DNA of 64,000 nucleotides, taken from NCBI GenBank assembly GCA_949752745.1, contig OX457028.1:26293458-26357457 (forward strand), read 5' to 3'. The notes under the pieces were generated by a model. The model saw only the letters and a program-made list of their open reading frames with translations, made no database searches and was not told the DNA's origin. The position numbers and the translations under genes are program-made. The stretch comes from Protula sp. h YS-2021. Taxonomy: Eukaryota; Annelida; Polychaeta; Sabellida; Serpulidae. This document shows positions 38,901 through 53,800 of this stretch, piece by piece; position 1 is the stretch's first letter; every line of letters starts with the position of its first letter.

Positions 38901-41900
38901 CTGAACGTCAAAGCATCATTTACACATACATCACGACACACCTCAGCTTGAGCTCACAGTATACCCGCAAAATACTTTCTCTTATATATCTCTCCTGGTT
39001 TAACTCGATGTAGCACACTATTATTGGAAGTCGCAAGTATGGTTGGAACTTAAGCGGCGTTCGCAAACATACACACACCCTATCCGTTGAACAAAATCTC
39101 ATCTTACTTGCTGGACTTACCGTCAGATAAATTCTTGTCACAAGCATTACCTAAGATGACAACACAACTCAGCTTAAGCTTCCAACATACCCTGGAGATG
39201 TTTTAGCTTTGATTTGTCGCAAACATACACTCTATCCGTTGAACAAAATATCATCTTACTTGGTGGAATTACCGTCAGTTAAACTCTTGCACAAGCATTA
39301 CCTAAGATGACAAAACAGCTCGGCTTAAAATTCCAACATACCCCTGTGGGGTTGGGGGAATCTTAAGAATACACCCACTGCGTTCTGTTCCGTGCATGGC
39401 GTAAGAGGCGGTTAATCGGAATTTCTTTCTTTCTAACTCTTCTTTTACTATTTCTTCATTCTTCCCTCTTTTTTCCCACTTGTTCCTTTAGCAAATGCGT
39501 CCCAATATACCCATCATAGTCGCTTAACGGGACGTTAAACACCAATCCAACAAACCAACATACCCACGACATGTTTTAACTTTGATTTATCTCCTCATTT
39601 AACTTGATGTACTATACGCCACCAGAGTCAGAGTTTTGTAGGGAACTTAAGCTGATGCAGAAAATAGACGCACACCCTTTCCTTCGAACAAAACCGCATG
39701 TTACTTGCTTGCCATACTACATTGAACGTCAAAGGATCATTTACACATGCATGACGACACACCTCAGCTTAAGCTTACAACCCACCCTGGACATACTTTC
39801 ATTTTAAATCTCTTTTCGTTTTACTCGATATAGCACACTATTATACGAAATTGCAAGTATGGTTGGAACTTAAGCGGCATTCGCAAACATACACACACCC
39901 TATCCGTTGAACAAAATGTCATCTTACTTGCTGGACTTACCGTCAATTAAACTCTTACCACAAGCAATACCTTAGATGACAACACAACTCAGCTTAAGGT
40001 TCCAACAATACCGCGACTTGTTTTAACTTTGATTTATCTCCTGATTTGACTTGATGTACTATACGCCACTATAAAGTCAGTTTGGTAGAGAACATAAGGT
40101 GAAATAGTAAACAGACGCACACTCTTTCCTTTGAACAAAACCCCATGTTACTTGCTTGCTACACTACACTGAACGTCAAGGGAGGATTTACATATACATC
40201 ACGACACACCTCAGCTTAATGGTACAGCATACCCTCGACATACTTTCACTTATAGATATATGTCCTCGTTTATCTCGATGTAGAAGACTGTTATACGAAA
40301 TCGCAAGTACTTTTGGAGCTTAAGCGGCATACGCAAACATACACACACCCAATCCGTTGAACAAAATTTCATCTTACTTGCTGGACTTACCGTCAGTTGA
40401 ACTCTTGCCACAAACATTACCTAAGATGACTTCACAACTCAGCTTAAGGTTCCATCAGACCCAGTACATGTTTTAACTTTGATATATCAACTCATTCGAC
40501 TTGATGTACCACGCCACTAGAAAGTCACAGTTTTGGTGGGAACTTAAGCTGATACAGTGAACTAACGCATACGCTTTCCTTTGAACAAAACCCCCTGTTT
40601 CTTCTTTTTCACACTACACTGAACGTCAAAGCATCATTTACACATACATCACGACACACCTCAGCTTGAGCTCACAGTATACCCGCAAAATACTTTCTCT
40701 TATATATCTCTCCTCGTTTAACTCGATGTAGCACACTATTATTGGAAGTCGCAAGTATGGTTGGAACTTAAGCGGCGTTCGCAAACATACACACACCCTA
40801 TCCGTTGAACAAAATCTCATCTTACTTGCTGGACTTACCGTCAGATAAATTCTTGTCACAAGCATTACCTAAGATGACAACACAACTCAGCTTAAGCTTC
40901 CAACATACCCTGGAGATGTTTTAGCTTTGATTTGTCGCAAACATACACCCTATCCGTTGAACAAAATATCATCTTACTTGGTGGAATTACCGTCAGTTAA
41001 ACTCTTGCACAAGCATTACCTAAGATGACAAAACAGCTCGGCTTAAAATTCCAACATACCCCTGTGGGGTTGGGGGAATCTTAAGAATACACCCACTGCG
41101 TTCTGTTCCGTGCATGGCGTAAGAGGCGGTTAATCGGAATTTCTTTCTTTCTAACTCTTCTTTTACTATTTCTTCATTCTTCCCTCTTTTTTCCCACTTG
41201 TTCCTTTAGCAAATGCGTCCCAATATACCCATCATAGTCGCTTAACGGGACGTTAAACACCAATCCAACAAACCAACATACCCACGACATGTTTTAACTT
41301 TGATTTATCTCCTCATTTAACTTGATGTACTATACGCCACCAGAGTCAGAGTTTTGTAGGGAACTTAAGCTGATGCAGAAAATAGACGCACACCCTTTCC
41401 TTCGAACAAAACCGCATGTTACTTGCTTGCCATACTACATTGAACGTCAAAGGATCATTTACACATGCATGACGACACACCTCAGCTTAAGCTTACAACC
41501 CACCCTGGACATACTTTCATTTTAAATCTCTTTTCGTTTTACTCGATATAGCACACTATTATACGAAATTGCAAGTATGGTTGGAACTTAAGCGGCATTC
41601 GCAAACATACACACACCCTATCCGTTGAACAAAATGTCATCTTACTTGCTGGACTTACCGTCAATTAAACTCTTACCACAAGCAATACCTTAGATGACAA
41701 CACAACTCAGCTTAAGGTTCCAACAATACCGCGACTTGTTTTAACTTTGATTTATCTCCTGATTTGACTTGATGTACTATACGCCACTATAAAGTCAGTT
41801 TGGTAGAGAACATAAGCTGAAATAGTAAACAGACGCACACTCTTTCCTTTGAACAAAACCCCATGTTACTTGCTTGCTACACTACACTGAACGTCAAGGG

Positions 41901-44349
41901 AGGATTTACATATACATCACGACACACCTCAGCTTAATGGTACAGCATACCCTCGACATACTTTCACTTATAGATATATGTCCTCGTTTATCTCGATGTA
42001 GAAGACTGTTATACGAAATCGCAAGTACTTTTGGAGCTTAAGCGGCATACGCAAACATACACACACCCAATCCGTTGAACAAAATTTCATCTTACTTGCT
42101 GGACTTACCGTCAGTTAAACTCTTGCCACAAACATTACCTAAGATGACTTCACAACTCAGCTTAAGGTTCCATCAGACCCAGTACATGTTTTAACTTTGA
42201 TATATCAACTCATTCGACTTGATGTACCACGCCACTAGAAAGTCACAGTTTTGGTGGGAACTTAAGCTGATACAGTGAACTAACGCATACGCTTTCCTTT
42301 GAACAAAACCCCCTGTTTCTTCTTTTTCACACTACACTGAACGTCAAAGCATCATTTACACATACATCACGACACACCTCAGCTTGAGCTCACAGTATAC
42401 CCGCAAAATACTTTCTCTTATATATCTCTCCTCGTTTAACTCGATGTAGCACACTATTATTGGAAGTCGCAAGTATGGTTGGAACTTAAGCGGCGTTCGC
42501 AAACATACACACACCCTATCCGTTGAACAAAATCTCATCTTACTTGCTGGACTTACCGTCAGATAAATTCTTGTCACAAGCATTACCTAAGATGACAACA
42601 CAACTCAGCTTAAGCTTCCAACATACCCTGGAGATGTTTTAGCTTTGATTTTTCGCAAACATACACCCTATCCGTTGAACAAAATATCATCTTACTTGGT
42701 GGAATTACCGTCAGTTAAACTCTTGCACAAGCATTACCTAAGATGACAAAACAGCTCGGCTTAAAATTCCAACATACCCCCGTTGGGTTGGGGGAATCTT
42801 AAGAATACACCCACTGCGTTCTGTTCCGTGCATGGCGTAAGAGGCGGTTAATCGGAATTTCTTTCTTTCTAACTCTTCTTTTACTATTTCTTCATTCTTC
42901 CCTCTTTTTTCCCACTTGTTCCTTTAGCAAATGCGTCCCAATATACCCATCATAGTCGCTTAACGGGACGTTAAACACCAATCCAACAAACCAACATACC
43001 CACGACATGTTTTAACTTTGATTTATCTCCTCATTTAACTTGATGTACTATACGCCACCAGAGTCAGAGTTTTGTAGGGAACTTAAGCTGATGCAGAAAA
43101 TAGACGCACACCCTTTCCTTCGAACAAAACCGCATGTTACTTGCTTGCCATACTACATTGAACGTCAAAGGATCATTTACACATGCATGACGACACACCT
43201 CAGCTTAAGCTTACAACCCACCCTGGACATACTTTCATTTTAAATCTCTTTTCGTTTTACTCGATATAGCACACTATTATACGAAATTGCAAGTATGGTT
43301 GGAACTTAAGCGGCATTCGCAAACATACACACACCCTATCCGTTGAACAAAATGTCATCTTACTTGCTGGACTTACCGTCAATTAAACTCTTACCACAAG
43401 CAATACCTTAGATGACAACACAACTCAGCTTAAGGTTCCAACAATACCGCGACTTGTTTTAACTTTGATTTATCTCCTGATTTGACTTGATGTACTATAC
43501 GCCACTACAAAGTCAGTTTGGTAGAGAACATAAGCTGAAATAGTAAACAGACGCACACTCTTTCCTTTGAACAAAACCCCATGTTACTTGCTTGCTACAC
43601 TACACTGAACGTCAAGGGAGGATTTACATATACATCACGACACACCTCAGCTTAATGGTACAGCATACCCTCGACATACTTTCACTTATAGATATATCTC
43701 CTCGTTTATCTCGATGTAGAAGACTGTTATACGAAATCGCAAGTACTTTTGGAGCTTAAGCGGCATACGCAAACATAAACACACCCAATCCGTTGAACAA
43801 AATTTCATCTTACTTGCTGGACTTACCGTCAGTTAAACTCTTGCCACAAACATTACCTAAGATGACTACACAACTCAGCTTAAGGTTCCATCAGACCCAG
43901 TACATGTTTTAACTTTGATATATCAACTCATTCGACTTGATGTACCACGCCACTAGAAAGTCACAGTTTTGGTGGGAACTTGAGCTGATACAGTGAACTA
44001 ACGCATACGCTTTCCTTTGAACAAAACCCCCTGTTTCTTCTTTTTCACACTACACTGAACGTCAAAGCATCATTTACACATACATCACGACACACCTCAG
44101 CTTGAGCTCACAGTATACCCGCAAAATACTTTCTCTTATATATCTCTCCTCGTTTAACTCGATGTAGCACACTATTATTGGAAGTCGCAAGTATGGTTGG
44201 AACTTAAGCGGCGTTCGCAAACATACACACACCCTATCCGTTGAACAAAATCTCATCTTACTTGCTGGACTTACCGTCAGATAAATTCTTGTCACAAGCA
44301 TTACCTAAGATGACAACACAACTCAGCTTAAGCTTCCAACATACCCTGG

Positions 44350-47300
44350 AGATGTTTTAGCTTTGATTTTTCGCAAACATACACCCTATCCGTTGAACAA
44401 AATATCATCTTACTTGGTGGAATTACCGTCAGTTAAACTCTTGCACAAGCATTACCTAAGATGACAAAACAGCTCGGCTTAAAATTCCAACATACCCCCG
44501 TTGGGTTGGGGGAATCTTAAGAATACACCCACTGCGTTCTGTTCCGTGCATGGCGTAAGAGGCGGTTAATCGGAATTTCTTTCTTTCTAACTCTTCTTTT
44601 ACTATTTCTTCATTCTTCCCTCTTTTTTCCCACTTGTTCCTTTAGCAAATGCGTCCCAATATACCCATCATAGTCGCTTAACGGGACGTTAAACACCAAT
44701 CCAACAAACCAACATACCCACGACATGTTTTAACTTTGATTTATCTCCTCATTTAACTTGATGTACTATACGCCACCAGAGTCAGAGTTTTGTAGGGAAC
44801 TTAAGCTGATGCAGAAAATAGACGCACACCCTTTCCTTCGAACAAAACCGCATGTTACTTGCTTGCCATACTACATTGAACGTCAAAGGATCATTTACAC
44901 ATGCATGACGACACACCTCAGCTTAAGCTTACAACCCACCCTGGACATACTTTCATTTTAAATCTCTTTTCGTTTTACTCGATATAGCACACTATTATAC
45001 GAAATTGCAAGTATGGTTGGAACTTAAGCGGCATTCGCAAACATACACACACCCTATCCGTTGAACAAAATGTCATCTTACTTGCTGGACTTACCGTCAA
45101 TTAAACTCTTACCACAAGCAATACCTTAGATGACAACACAACTCAGCTTAAGGTTCCAACAATACCGCGACTTGTTTTAACTTTGATTTATCTCCTGATT
45201 TGACTTGATGTACTATACGCCACTACAAAGTCAGTTTGGTAGAGAACATAAGCTGAAATAGTAAACAGACGCACACTCTTTCCTTTGAACAAAACCCCAT
45301 GTTACTTGCTTGCTACACTACACTGAACGTCAAGGGAGGATTTACATATACATCACGACACACCTCAGCTTAATGGTACAGCATACCCTCGACATACTTT
45401 CACTTATAGATATATCTCCTCGTTTATCTCGATGTAGAAGACTGTTATACGAAATCGCAAGTACTTTTGGAGCTTAAGCGGCATACGCAAACATAAACAC
45501 ACCCAATCCGTTGAACAAAATTTCATCTTACTTGCTGGACTTACCGTCAGTTAAACTCTTGCCACAAACATTACCTAAGATGACTACACAACTCAGCTTA
45601 AGGTTCCATCAGACCCAGTACATGTTTTAACTTTGATATATCAACTCATTCGACTTGATGTACCACGCCACTAGAAAGTCACAGTTTTGGTGGGAACTTG
45701 AGCTGATACAGTGAACTAACGCATACGCTTTCCTTTGAACAAAACCCCCTGTTTCTTCTTTTTCACACTACACTGAACGTCAAAGCATCATTTACACATA
45801 CATCACGACACACCTCAGCTTGAGCTCACAGTATACCCGCAAAATACTTTCTCTTATATATCTCTCCTCGTTTAACTCGATGTAGCACACTATTATTGGA
45901 AGTCGCAAGTATGGTTGGAACTTAAGCGGCGTTCGCAAACATACACACACCCTATCCGTTGAACAAAATCTCATCTTACTTGCTGGACTTACCGTCAGAT
46001 AAATTCTTGTCACAAGCATTACCTAAGATGACAACACAACTCAGCTTAAGCTTCCAACATACCCTGGAGATGTTTTAGCTTTGATTTGTCGCAAACATAC
46101 ACCCTATCCGTTGAACAAAATATCATCTTACTTGGTGGAATTACCGTCAGTTAAACTCTTGCACAAGCATTACCTAAGATGACAAAACAGCTCGGCTTAA
46201 AATTCCAACATACCCCTGTGGGGTGGGGGGAATCTTAAGAATACACCCACTGCGTTCTGTTCCGTGCATGGCGTAAGAGGCGGTTAATCGGAATTTCTTT
46301 CTTTCTAACTCTTCTTTTACTATTTCTTCATTCTTCACTCTTTTTTCCCACTTGTTCCTTTAGCAAATGCGTCCCAATATACCCATCATAGTCGCTTAAC
46401 GGGACGTTAAACACCAATCCAACAAACCAACATACCCACGACATGTTTTAACTTTGATTTATCTCCTCATTTAACTTGATGTACTATACGCCACCAGAGT
46501 CAGAGTTTTGTAGGGAACTTAAGCTGATGCAGAAAATAGACGCACACCCTTTCCTTCGAACAAAACCGCATGTTACTTGCTTGCCATACTACATTGAACG
46601 TCAAAGGATCATTTACACATGCATGACGACACACCTCAGCTTAAGCTTACAACCCACCCTGGACATACTTTCATTTTAAATCTCTTTTCGTTTTACTCGA
46701 TATAGCACACTATTATACGAAATTGCAAGTATGGTTGGAACTTAAGCGGCATTCGCAAACATACACACACCCTATCCGTTGAACAAAATGTCATCTTACT
46801 TGCTGGACTTACCGTCAATTAAACTCTTACCACAAGCAATACCTTAGATGACAACACAACTCAGCTTAAGGTTCCAACAATACCGCGACTTGTTTTAACT
46901 TTGATTTATCTCCTGATTTGACTTGATGTACTATACGCCACTATAAAGTCAGTTTGGTAGAGAACATAAGCTGAAATAGTAAACAGACGCACACTCTTTC
47001 CTTTGAACAAAACCCCATGTTACTTGCTTGCTACACTACACTGAACGTCAAGGGAGGATTTACATATACATCACGACACACCTCAGCTTAATGGTACAGC
47101 ATACCCTCGACATACTTTCACTTATAGATATATGTCCTCGTTTATCTCGATGTAGAAGACTGTTATACGAAATCGCAAGTACTTTTGGAGCTTAAGCGGC
47201 ATACGCAAACATACACACACCCAATCCGTTGAACAAAATTTCATCTTACTTGCTGGACTTACCGTCAGTTAAACTCTTGCCACAAACATTACCTAAGATG

Positions 47301-50300
47301 ACTTCACAACTCAGCTTAAGGTTCCATCAGACCCAGTACATGTTTTAACTTTGATATATCAACTCATTCGACTTGATGTACCACGCCACTAGAAAGTCAC
47401 AGTTTTGGTGGGAACTTAAGCTGATACAGTGAACTAACGCATACGCTTTCCTTTGAACAAAACCCCCTGTTTCTTCTTTTTCACACTACACTGAACGTCA
47501 AAGCATCATTTACACATACATCACGACACACCTCAGCTTGAGCTCACAGTATACCCGCAAAATACTTTCTCTTATATATCTCTCCTCGTTTAACTCGATG
47601 TAGCACACTATTATTGGAAGTCGCAAGTATGGTTGGAACTTAAGCGGCGTTCGCAAACATACACACACCCTATCCGTTGAACAAAATCTCATCTTACTTG
47701 CTGGACTTACCGTCAGATAAATTCTTGTCACAAGCATTACCTAAGATGACAACACAACTCAGCTTAAGCTTCCAACATACCCTGGAGATGTTTTAGCTTT
47801 GATTTTTCGCACACTAACACCCTATCCGTTGAACAAAATATCATCTTACTTGGTGGAATTACCGTCAGTTAAACTCTTGCACAAGCATTACCTAAGATGA
47901 CAAAACAGCTCGGCTTAAAATTCCAACATACCCCCGTTGGGTTGGGGGAATCTTAAGAATACACCCACTGCGTTCTGTTCCGTGCATGGCGTAAGAGGCG
48001 GTTAATCGGAATTTCTTTCTTTCTAACTCTTCTTTTACTATTTCTTCATTCTTCCCTCTTTTTTCCCACTTGTTCCTTTAGCAAATGCGTCCCAATATAC
48101 CCATCATAGTCGCTTAACGGGACGTTAAACACCAATCCAACAAACCAACATACCCACGACATGTTTTAACTTTGATTTATCTCCTCATTTAACTTGATGT
48201 ACTATACGCCACCAGAGTCAGAGTTTTGTAGGGAACTTAAGCTGATGCAGAAAATAGACGCACACCCTTTCCTTCGAACAAAACCGCATGTTACTTGCTT
48301 GCCATACTACATTGAACGTCAAAGGATCATTTACACATGCATGACGACACACCTCAGCTTAAGCTTACAACCCACCCTGGACATACTTTCATTTTAAATC
48401 TCTTTTCGTTTTACTCGATATAGCACACTATTATACGAAATTGCAAGTATGGTTGGAACTTAAGCGGCATTCGCAAACATACACACACCCTATCCGTTGA
48501 ACAAAATGTCATCTTACTTGCTGGACTTACCGTCAATTAAACTCTTACCACAAGCAATACCTTAGATGACAACACAACTCAGCTTAAGGTTCCAACAATA
48601 CCGCGACTTGTTTTAACTTTGATTTATCTCCTGATTTGACTTGATGTACTATACGCCACTATAAAGTCAGTTTGGTAGAGAACATAAGCTGAAATAGTAA
48701 ACAGACGCACACTCTTTCCTTTGAACAAAACCCCATGTTACTTGCTTGCTACACTACACTGAACGTCAAGGGAGGATTTACATATACATCACGACACACC
48801 TCAGCTTAATGGTACAGCATACCCTCGACATACTTTCACTTATAGATATATGTCCTCGTTTATCTCGATGTAGAAGACTGTTATACGAAATCGCAAGTAC
48901 TTTTGGAGCTTAAGCGGCATACGCAAACATACACACACCCAATCCGTTGAACAAAATTTCATCTTACTTGCTGGACTTACCGTCAGTTAAACTCTTGCCA
49001 CAAACATTACCTAAGATGACTTCACAACTCAGCTTAAGGTTCCATCAGACCCAGTACATGTTTTAACTTTGATATATCAACTCATTCGACTTGATGTACC
49101 ACGCCACTAGAAAGTCACAGTTTTGGTGGGAACTTAAGCTGATACAGTGAACTAACGCATACGCTTTCCTTTGAACAAAACCCCCTGTTTCTTCTTTTTC
49201 ACACTACACTGAACGTCAAAGCATCATTTACACATACATCACGACACACCTCAGCTTGAGCTCACAGTATACCCGCAAAATACTTTCTCTTATATATCTC
49301 TCCTCGTTTAACTCGATGTAGCACACTATTATTGGAAGTCGCAAGTATGGTTGGAACTTAAGCGGCGTTCGCAAACATACACACACCCTATCCGTTGAAC
49401 AAAATCTCATCTTACTTGCTGGACTTACCGTCAGATAAATTCTTGTCACAAGCATTACCTAAGATGACAACACAACTCAGCTTAAGCTTCCAACATACCC
49501 TGGAGATGTTTTAGCTTTGATTTTTCGCAAACATACACCCTATCCGTTGAACAAAATATCATCTTACTTGGTGGAATTACCGTCAGTTAAACTCTTGCAC
49601 AAGCATTACCTAAGATGACAAAACAGCTCGGCTTAAAATTCCAACATACCCCCGTTGGGTTGGGGGAATCTTAAGAATACACCCACTGCGTTCTGTTCCG
49701 TGCATGGCGTAAGAGGCGGTTAATCGGAATTTCTTTCTTTCTAACTCTTCTTTTACTATTTCTTCATTCTTCCCTCTTTTTTCCCACTTGTTCCTTTAGC
49801 AAATGCGTCCCAATATACCCATCATAGTCGCTTAACGGGACGTTAAACACCAATCCAACAAACCAACATACCCACGACATGTTTTAACTTTGATTTATCT
49901 CCTCATTTAACTTGATGTACTATACGCCACCAGAGTCAGAGTTTTGTAGGGAACTTAAGCTGATGCAGAAAATAGACGCACACCCTTTCCTTCGAACAAA
50001 ACCGCATGTTACTTGCTTGCCATACTACATTGAACGTCAAAGGATCATTTACACATGCATGACGACACACCTCAGCTTAAGCTTACAACCCACCCTGGAC
50101 ATACTTTCATTTTAAATCTCTTTTCGTTTTACTCGATATAGCACACTATTATACGAAATTGCAAGTATGGTTGGAACTTAAGCGGCATTCGCAAACATAC
50201 ACACACCCTATCCGTTGAACAAAATGTCATCTTACTTGCTGGACTTACCGTCAATTAAACTCTTACCACAAGCAATACCTTAGATGACAACACAACTCAG

Positions 50301-53300
50301 CTTAAGGTTCCAACAATACCGCGACTTGTTTTAACTTTGATTTATCTCCTGATTTGACTTGATGTACTATACGCCACTACAAAGTCAGTTTGGTAGAGAA
50401 CATAAGCTGAAATAGTAAACAGACGCACACTCTTTCCTTTGAACAAAACCCCATGTTACTTGCTTGCTACACTACACTGAACGTCAAGGGAGGATTTACA
50501 TATACATCACGACACACCTCAGCTTAATGGTACAGCATACCCTCGACATACTTTCACTTATAGATATATCTCCTCGTTTATCTCGATGTAGAAGACTGTT
50601 ATACGAAATCGCAAGTACTTTTGGAGCTTAAGCGGCATACGCAAACATAAACACACCCAATCCGTTGAACAAAATTTCATCTTACTTGCTGGACTTACCG
50701 TCAGTTAAACTCTTGCCACAAACATTACCTAAGATGACTACACAACTCAGCTTAAGGTTCCATCAGACCCAGTACATGTTTTAACTTTGATATATCAACT
50801 CATTCGACTTGATGTACCACGCCACTAGAAAGTCACAGTTTTGGTGGGAACTTGAGCTGATACAGTGAACTAACGCATACGCTTTCCTTTGAACAAAACC
50901 CCCTGTTTCTTCTTTTTCACACTACACTGAACGTCAAAGCATCATTTACACATACATCACGACACACCTCAGCTTGAGCTCACAGTATACCCGCAAAATA
51001 CTTTCTCTTATATATCTCTCCTCGTTTAACTCGATGTAGCACACTATTATTGGAAGTCGCAAGTATGGTTGGAACTTAAGCGGCGTTCGCAAACATACAC
51101 ACACCCTATCCGTTGAACAAAATCTCATCTTACTTGCTGGACTTACCGTCAGATAAATTCTTGTCACAAGCATTACCTAAGATGACAACACAACTCAGCT
51201 TAAGCTTCCAACATACCCTGGAGATGTTTTAGCTTTGATTTGTCGCAAACATACACCCTATCCGTTGAACAAAATATCATCTTACTTGGTGGAATTACCG
51301 TCAGTTAAACTCTTGCACAAGCATTACCTAAGATGACAAAACAGCTCGGCTTAAAATTCCAACATACCCCTGTGGGGTGGGGGGAATCTTAAGAATACAC
51401 CCACTGCGTTCTGTTCCGTGCATGGCGTAAGAGGCGGTTAATCGGAATTTCTTTCTTTCTAACTCTTCTTTTACTATTTCTTCATTCTTCCCTCTTTTTT
51501 CCCACTTGTTCCTTTAGCAAATGCGTCCCAATATACCCATCATAGTCGCTTAACGGGACGTTAAACACCAATCCAACAAACCAACATACCCACGACATGT
51601 TTTAACTTTGATTTATCTCCTCATTTAACTTGATGTACTATACGCCACCAGAGTCAGAGTTTTGTAGGGAACTTAAGCTGATGCAGAAAATAGACGCACA
51701 CCCTTTCCTTCGAACAAAACCGCATGTTACTTGCTTGCCATACTACATTGAACGTCAAAGGATCATTTACACATGCATGACGACACACCTCAGCTTAAGC
51801 TTACAACCCACCCTGGACATACTTTCATTTTAAATCTCTTTTCGTTTTACTCGATATAGCACACTATTATACGAAATTGCAAGTATGGTTGGAACTTAAG
51901 CGGCATTCGCAAACATACACACACCCTATCCGTTGAACAAAATGTCATCTTACTTGCTGGACTTACCGTCAATTAAACTCTTACCACAAGCAATACCTTA
52001 GATGACAACACAACTCAGCTTAAGGTTCCAACAATACCGCGACTTGTTTTAACTTTGATTTATCTCCTGATTTGACTTGATGTACTATACGCCACTATAA
52101 AGTCAGTTTGGTAGAGAACATAAGCTGAAATAGTAAACAGACGCACACTCTTTCCTTTGAACAAAACCCCATGTTACTTGCTTGCTACACTACACTGAAC
52201 GTCAAGGGAGGATTTACATATACATCACGACACACCTCAGCTTAATGGTACAGCATACCCTCGACATACTTTCACTTATAGATATATGTCCTCGTTTATC
52301 TCGATGTAGAAGACTGTTATACGAAATCGCAAGTACTTTTGGAGCTTAAGCGGCATACGCAAACATACACACACCCAATCCGTTGAACAAAATTTCATCT
52401 TACTTGCTGGACTTACCGTCAGTTAAACTCTTGCCACAAACATTACCTAAGATGACTTCACAACTCAGCTTAAGGTTCCATCAGACCCAGTACATGTTTT
52501 AACTTTGATATATCAACTCATTCGACTTGATGTACCACGCCACTAGAAAGTCACAGTTTTGGTGGGAACTTAAGCTGATACAGTGAACTAACGCATACGC
52601 TTTCCTTTGAACAAAACCCCCTGTTTCTTCTTTTTCACACTACACTGAACGTCAAAGCATCATTTACACATACATCACGACACACCTCAGCTTGAGCTCA
52701 CAGTATACCCGCAAAATACTTTCTCTTATATATCTCTCCTCGTTTAACTCGATGTAGCACACTATTATTGGAAGTCGCAAGTATGGTTGGAACTTAAGCG
52801 GCGTTCGCAAACATACACACACCCTATCCGTTGAACAAAATCTCATCTTACTTGCTGGACTTACCGTCAGATAAATTCTTGTCACAAGCATTACCTAAGA
52901 TGACAACACAACTCAGCTTAAGCTTCCAACATACCCTGGAGATGTTTTAGCTTTGATTTTTCGCACACTAACACCCTATCCGTTGAACAAAATATCATCT
53001 TACTTGGTGGAATTACCGTCAGTTAAACTCTTGCACAAGCATTACCTAAGATGACAAAACAGCTCGGCTTAAAATTCCAACATACCCCCGTTGGGTTGGG
53101 GGAATCTTAAGAATACACCCACTGCGTTCTGTTCCGTGCATGGCGTAAGAGGCGGTTAATCGGAATTTCTTTCTTTCTAACTCTTCTTTTACTATTTCTT
53201 CATTCTTCCCTCTTTTTTCCCACTTGTTCCTTTAGCAAATGCGTCCCAATATACCCATCATAGTCGCTTAACGGGACGTTAAACACCAATCCAACAAACC

Positions 53301-53800
53301 AACATACCCACGACATGTTTTAACTTTGATTTATCTCCTCATTTAACTTGATGTACTATACGCCACCAGAGTCAGAGTTTTGTAGGGAACTTAAGCTGAT
53401 GCAGAAAATAGACGCACACCCTTTCCTTCGAACAAAACCGCATGTTACTTGCTTGCCATACTACATTGAACGTCAAAGGATCATTTACACATGCATGACG
53501 ACACACCTCAGCTTAAGCTTACAACCCACCCTGGACATACTTTCATTTTAAATCTCTTTTCGTTTTACTCGATATAGCACACTATTATACGAAATTGCAA
53601 GTATGGTTGGAACTTAAGCGGCATTCGCAAACATACACACACCCTATCCGTTGAACAAAATGTCATCTTACTTGCTGGACTTACCGTCAATTAAACTCTT
53701 ACCACAAGCAATACCTTAGATGACAACACAACTCAGCTTAAGGTTCCAACAATACCGCGACTTGTTTTAACTTTGATTTATCTCCTGATTTGACTTGATG
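44350..53800 (+). repeat. Second-order duplication with 5,154-bp period (three HOR units)
   Basis: Private variants in about 44.35-48.65 kb recur exactly 5,154 bp later (3 x 1,718). CGCACACTAACACCC in H occurs only near 47807 and 52963. The pattern of ACATAAACACACCC, GGGAACTTGAGCTG and GATTTGTCGC marks the units at 44498 and 49652. One difference is CTTCACTC near 46335 against CTTCCCTC near 51489. The periodicity breaks at the A2 variant near 48660 / 53812. Confidence 0.75.
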
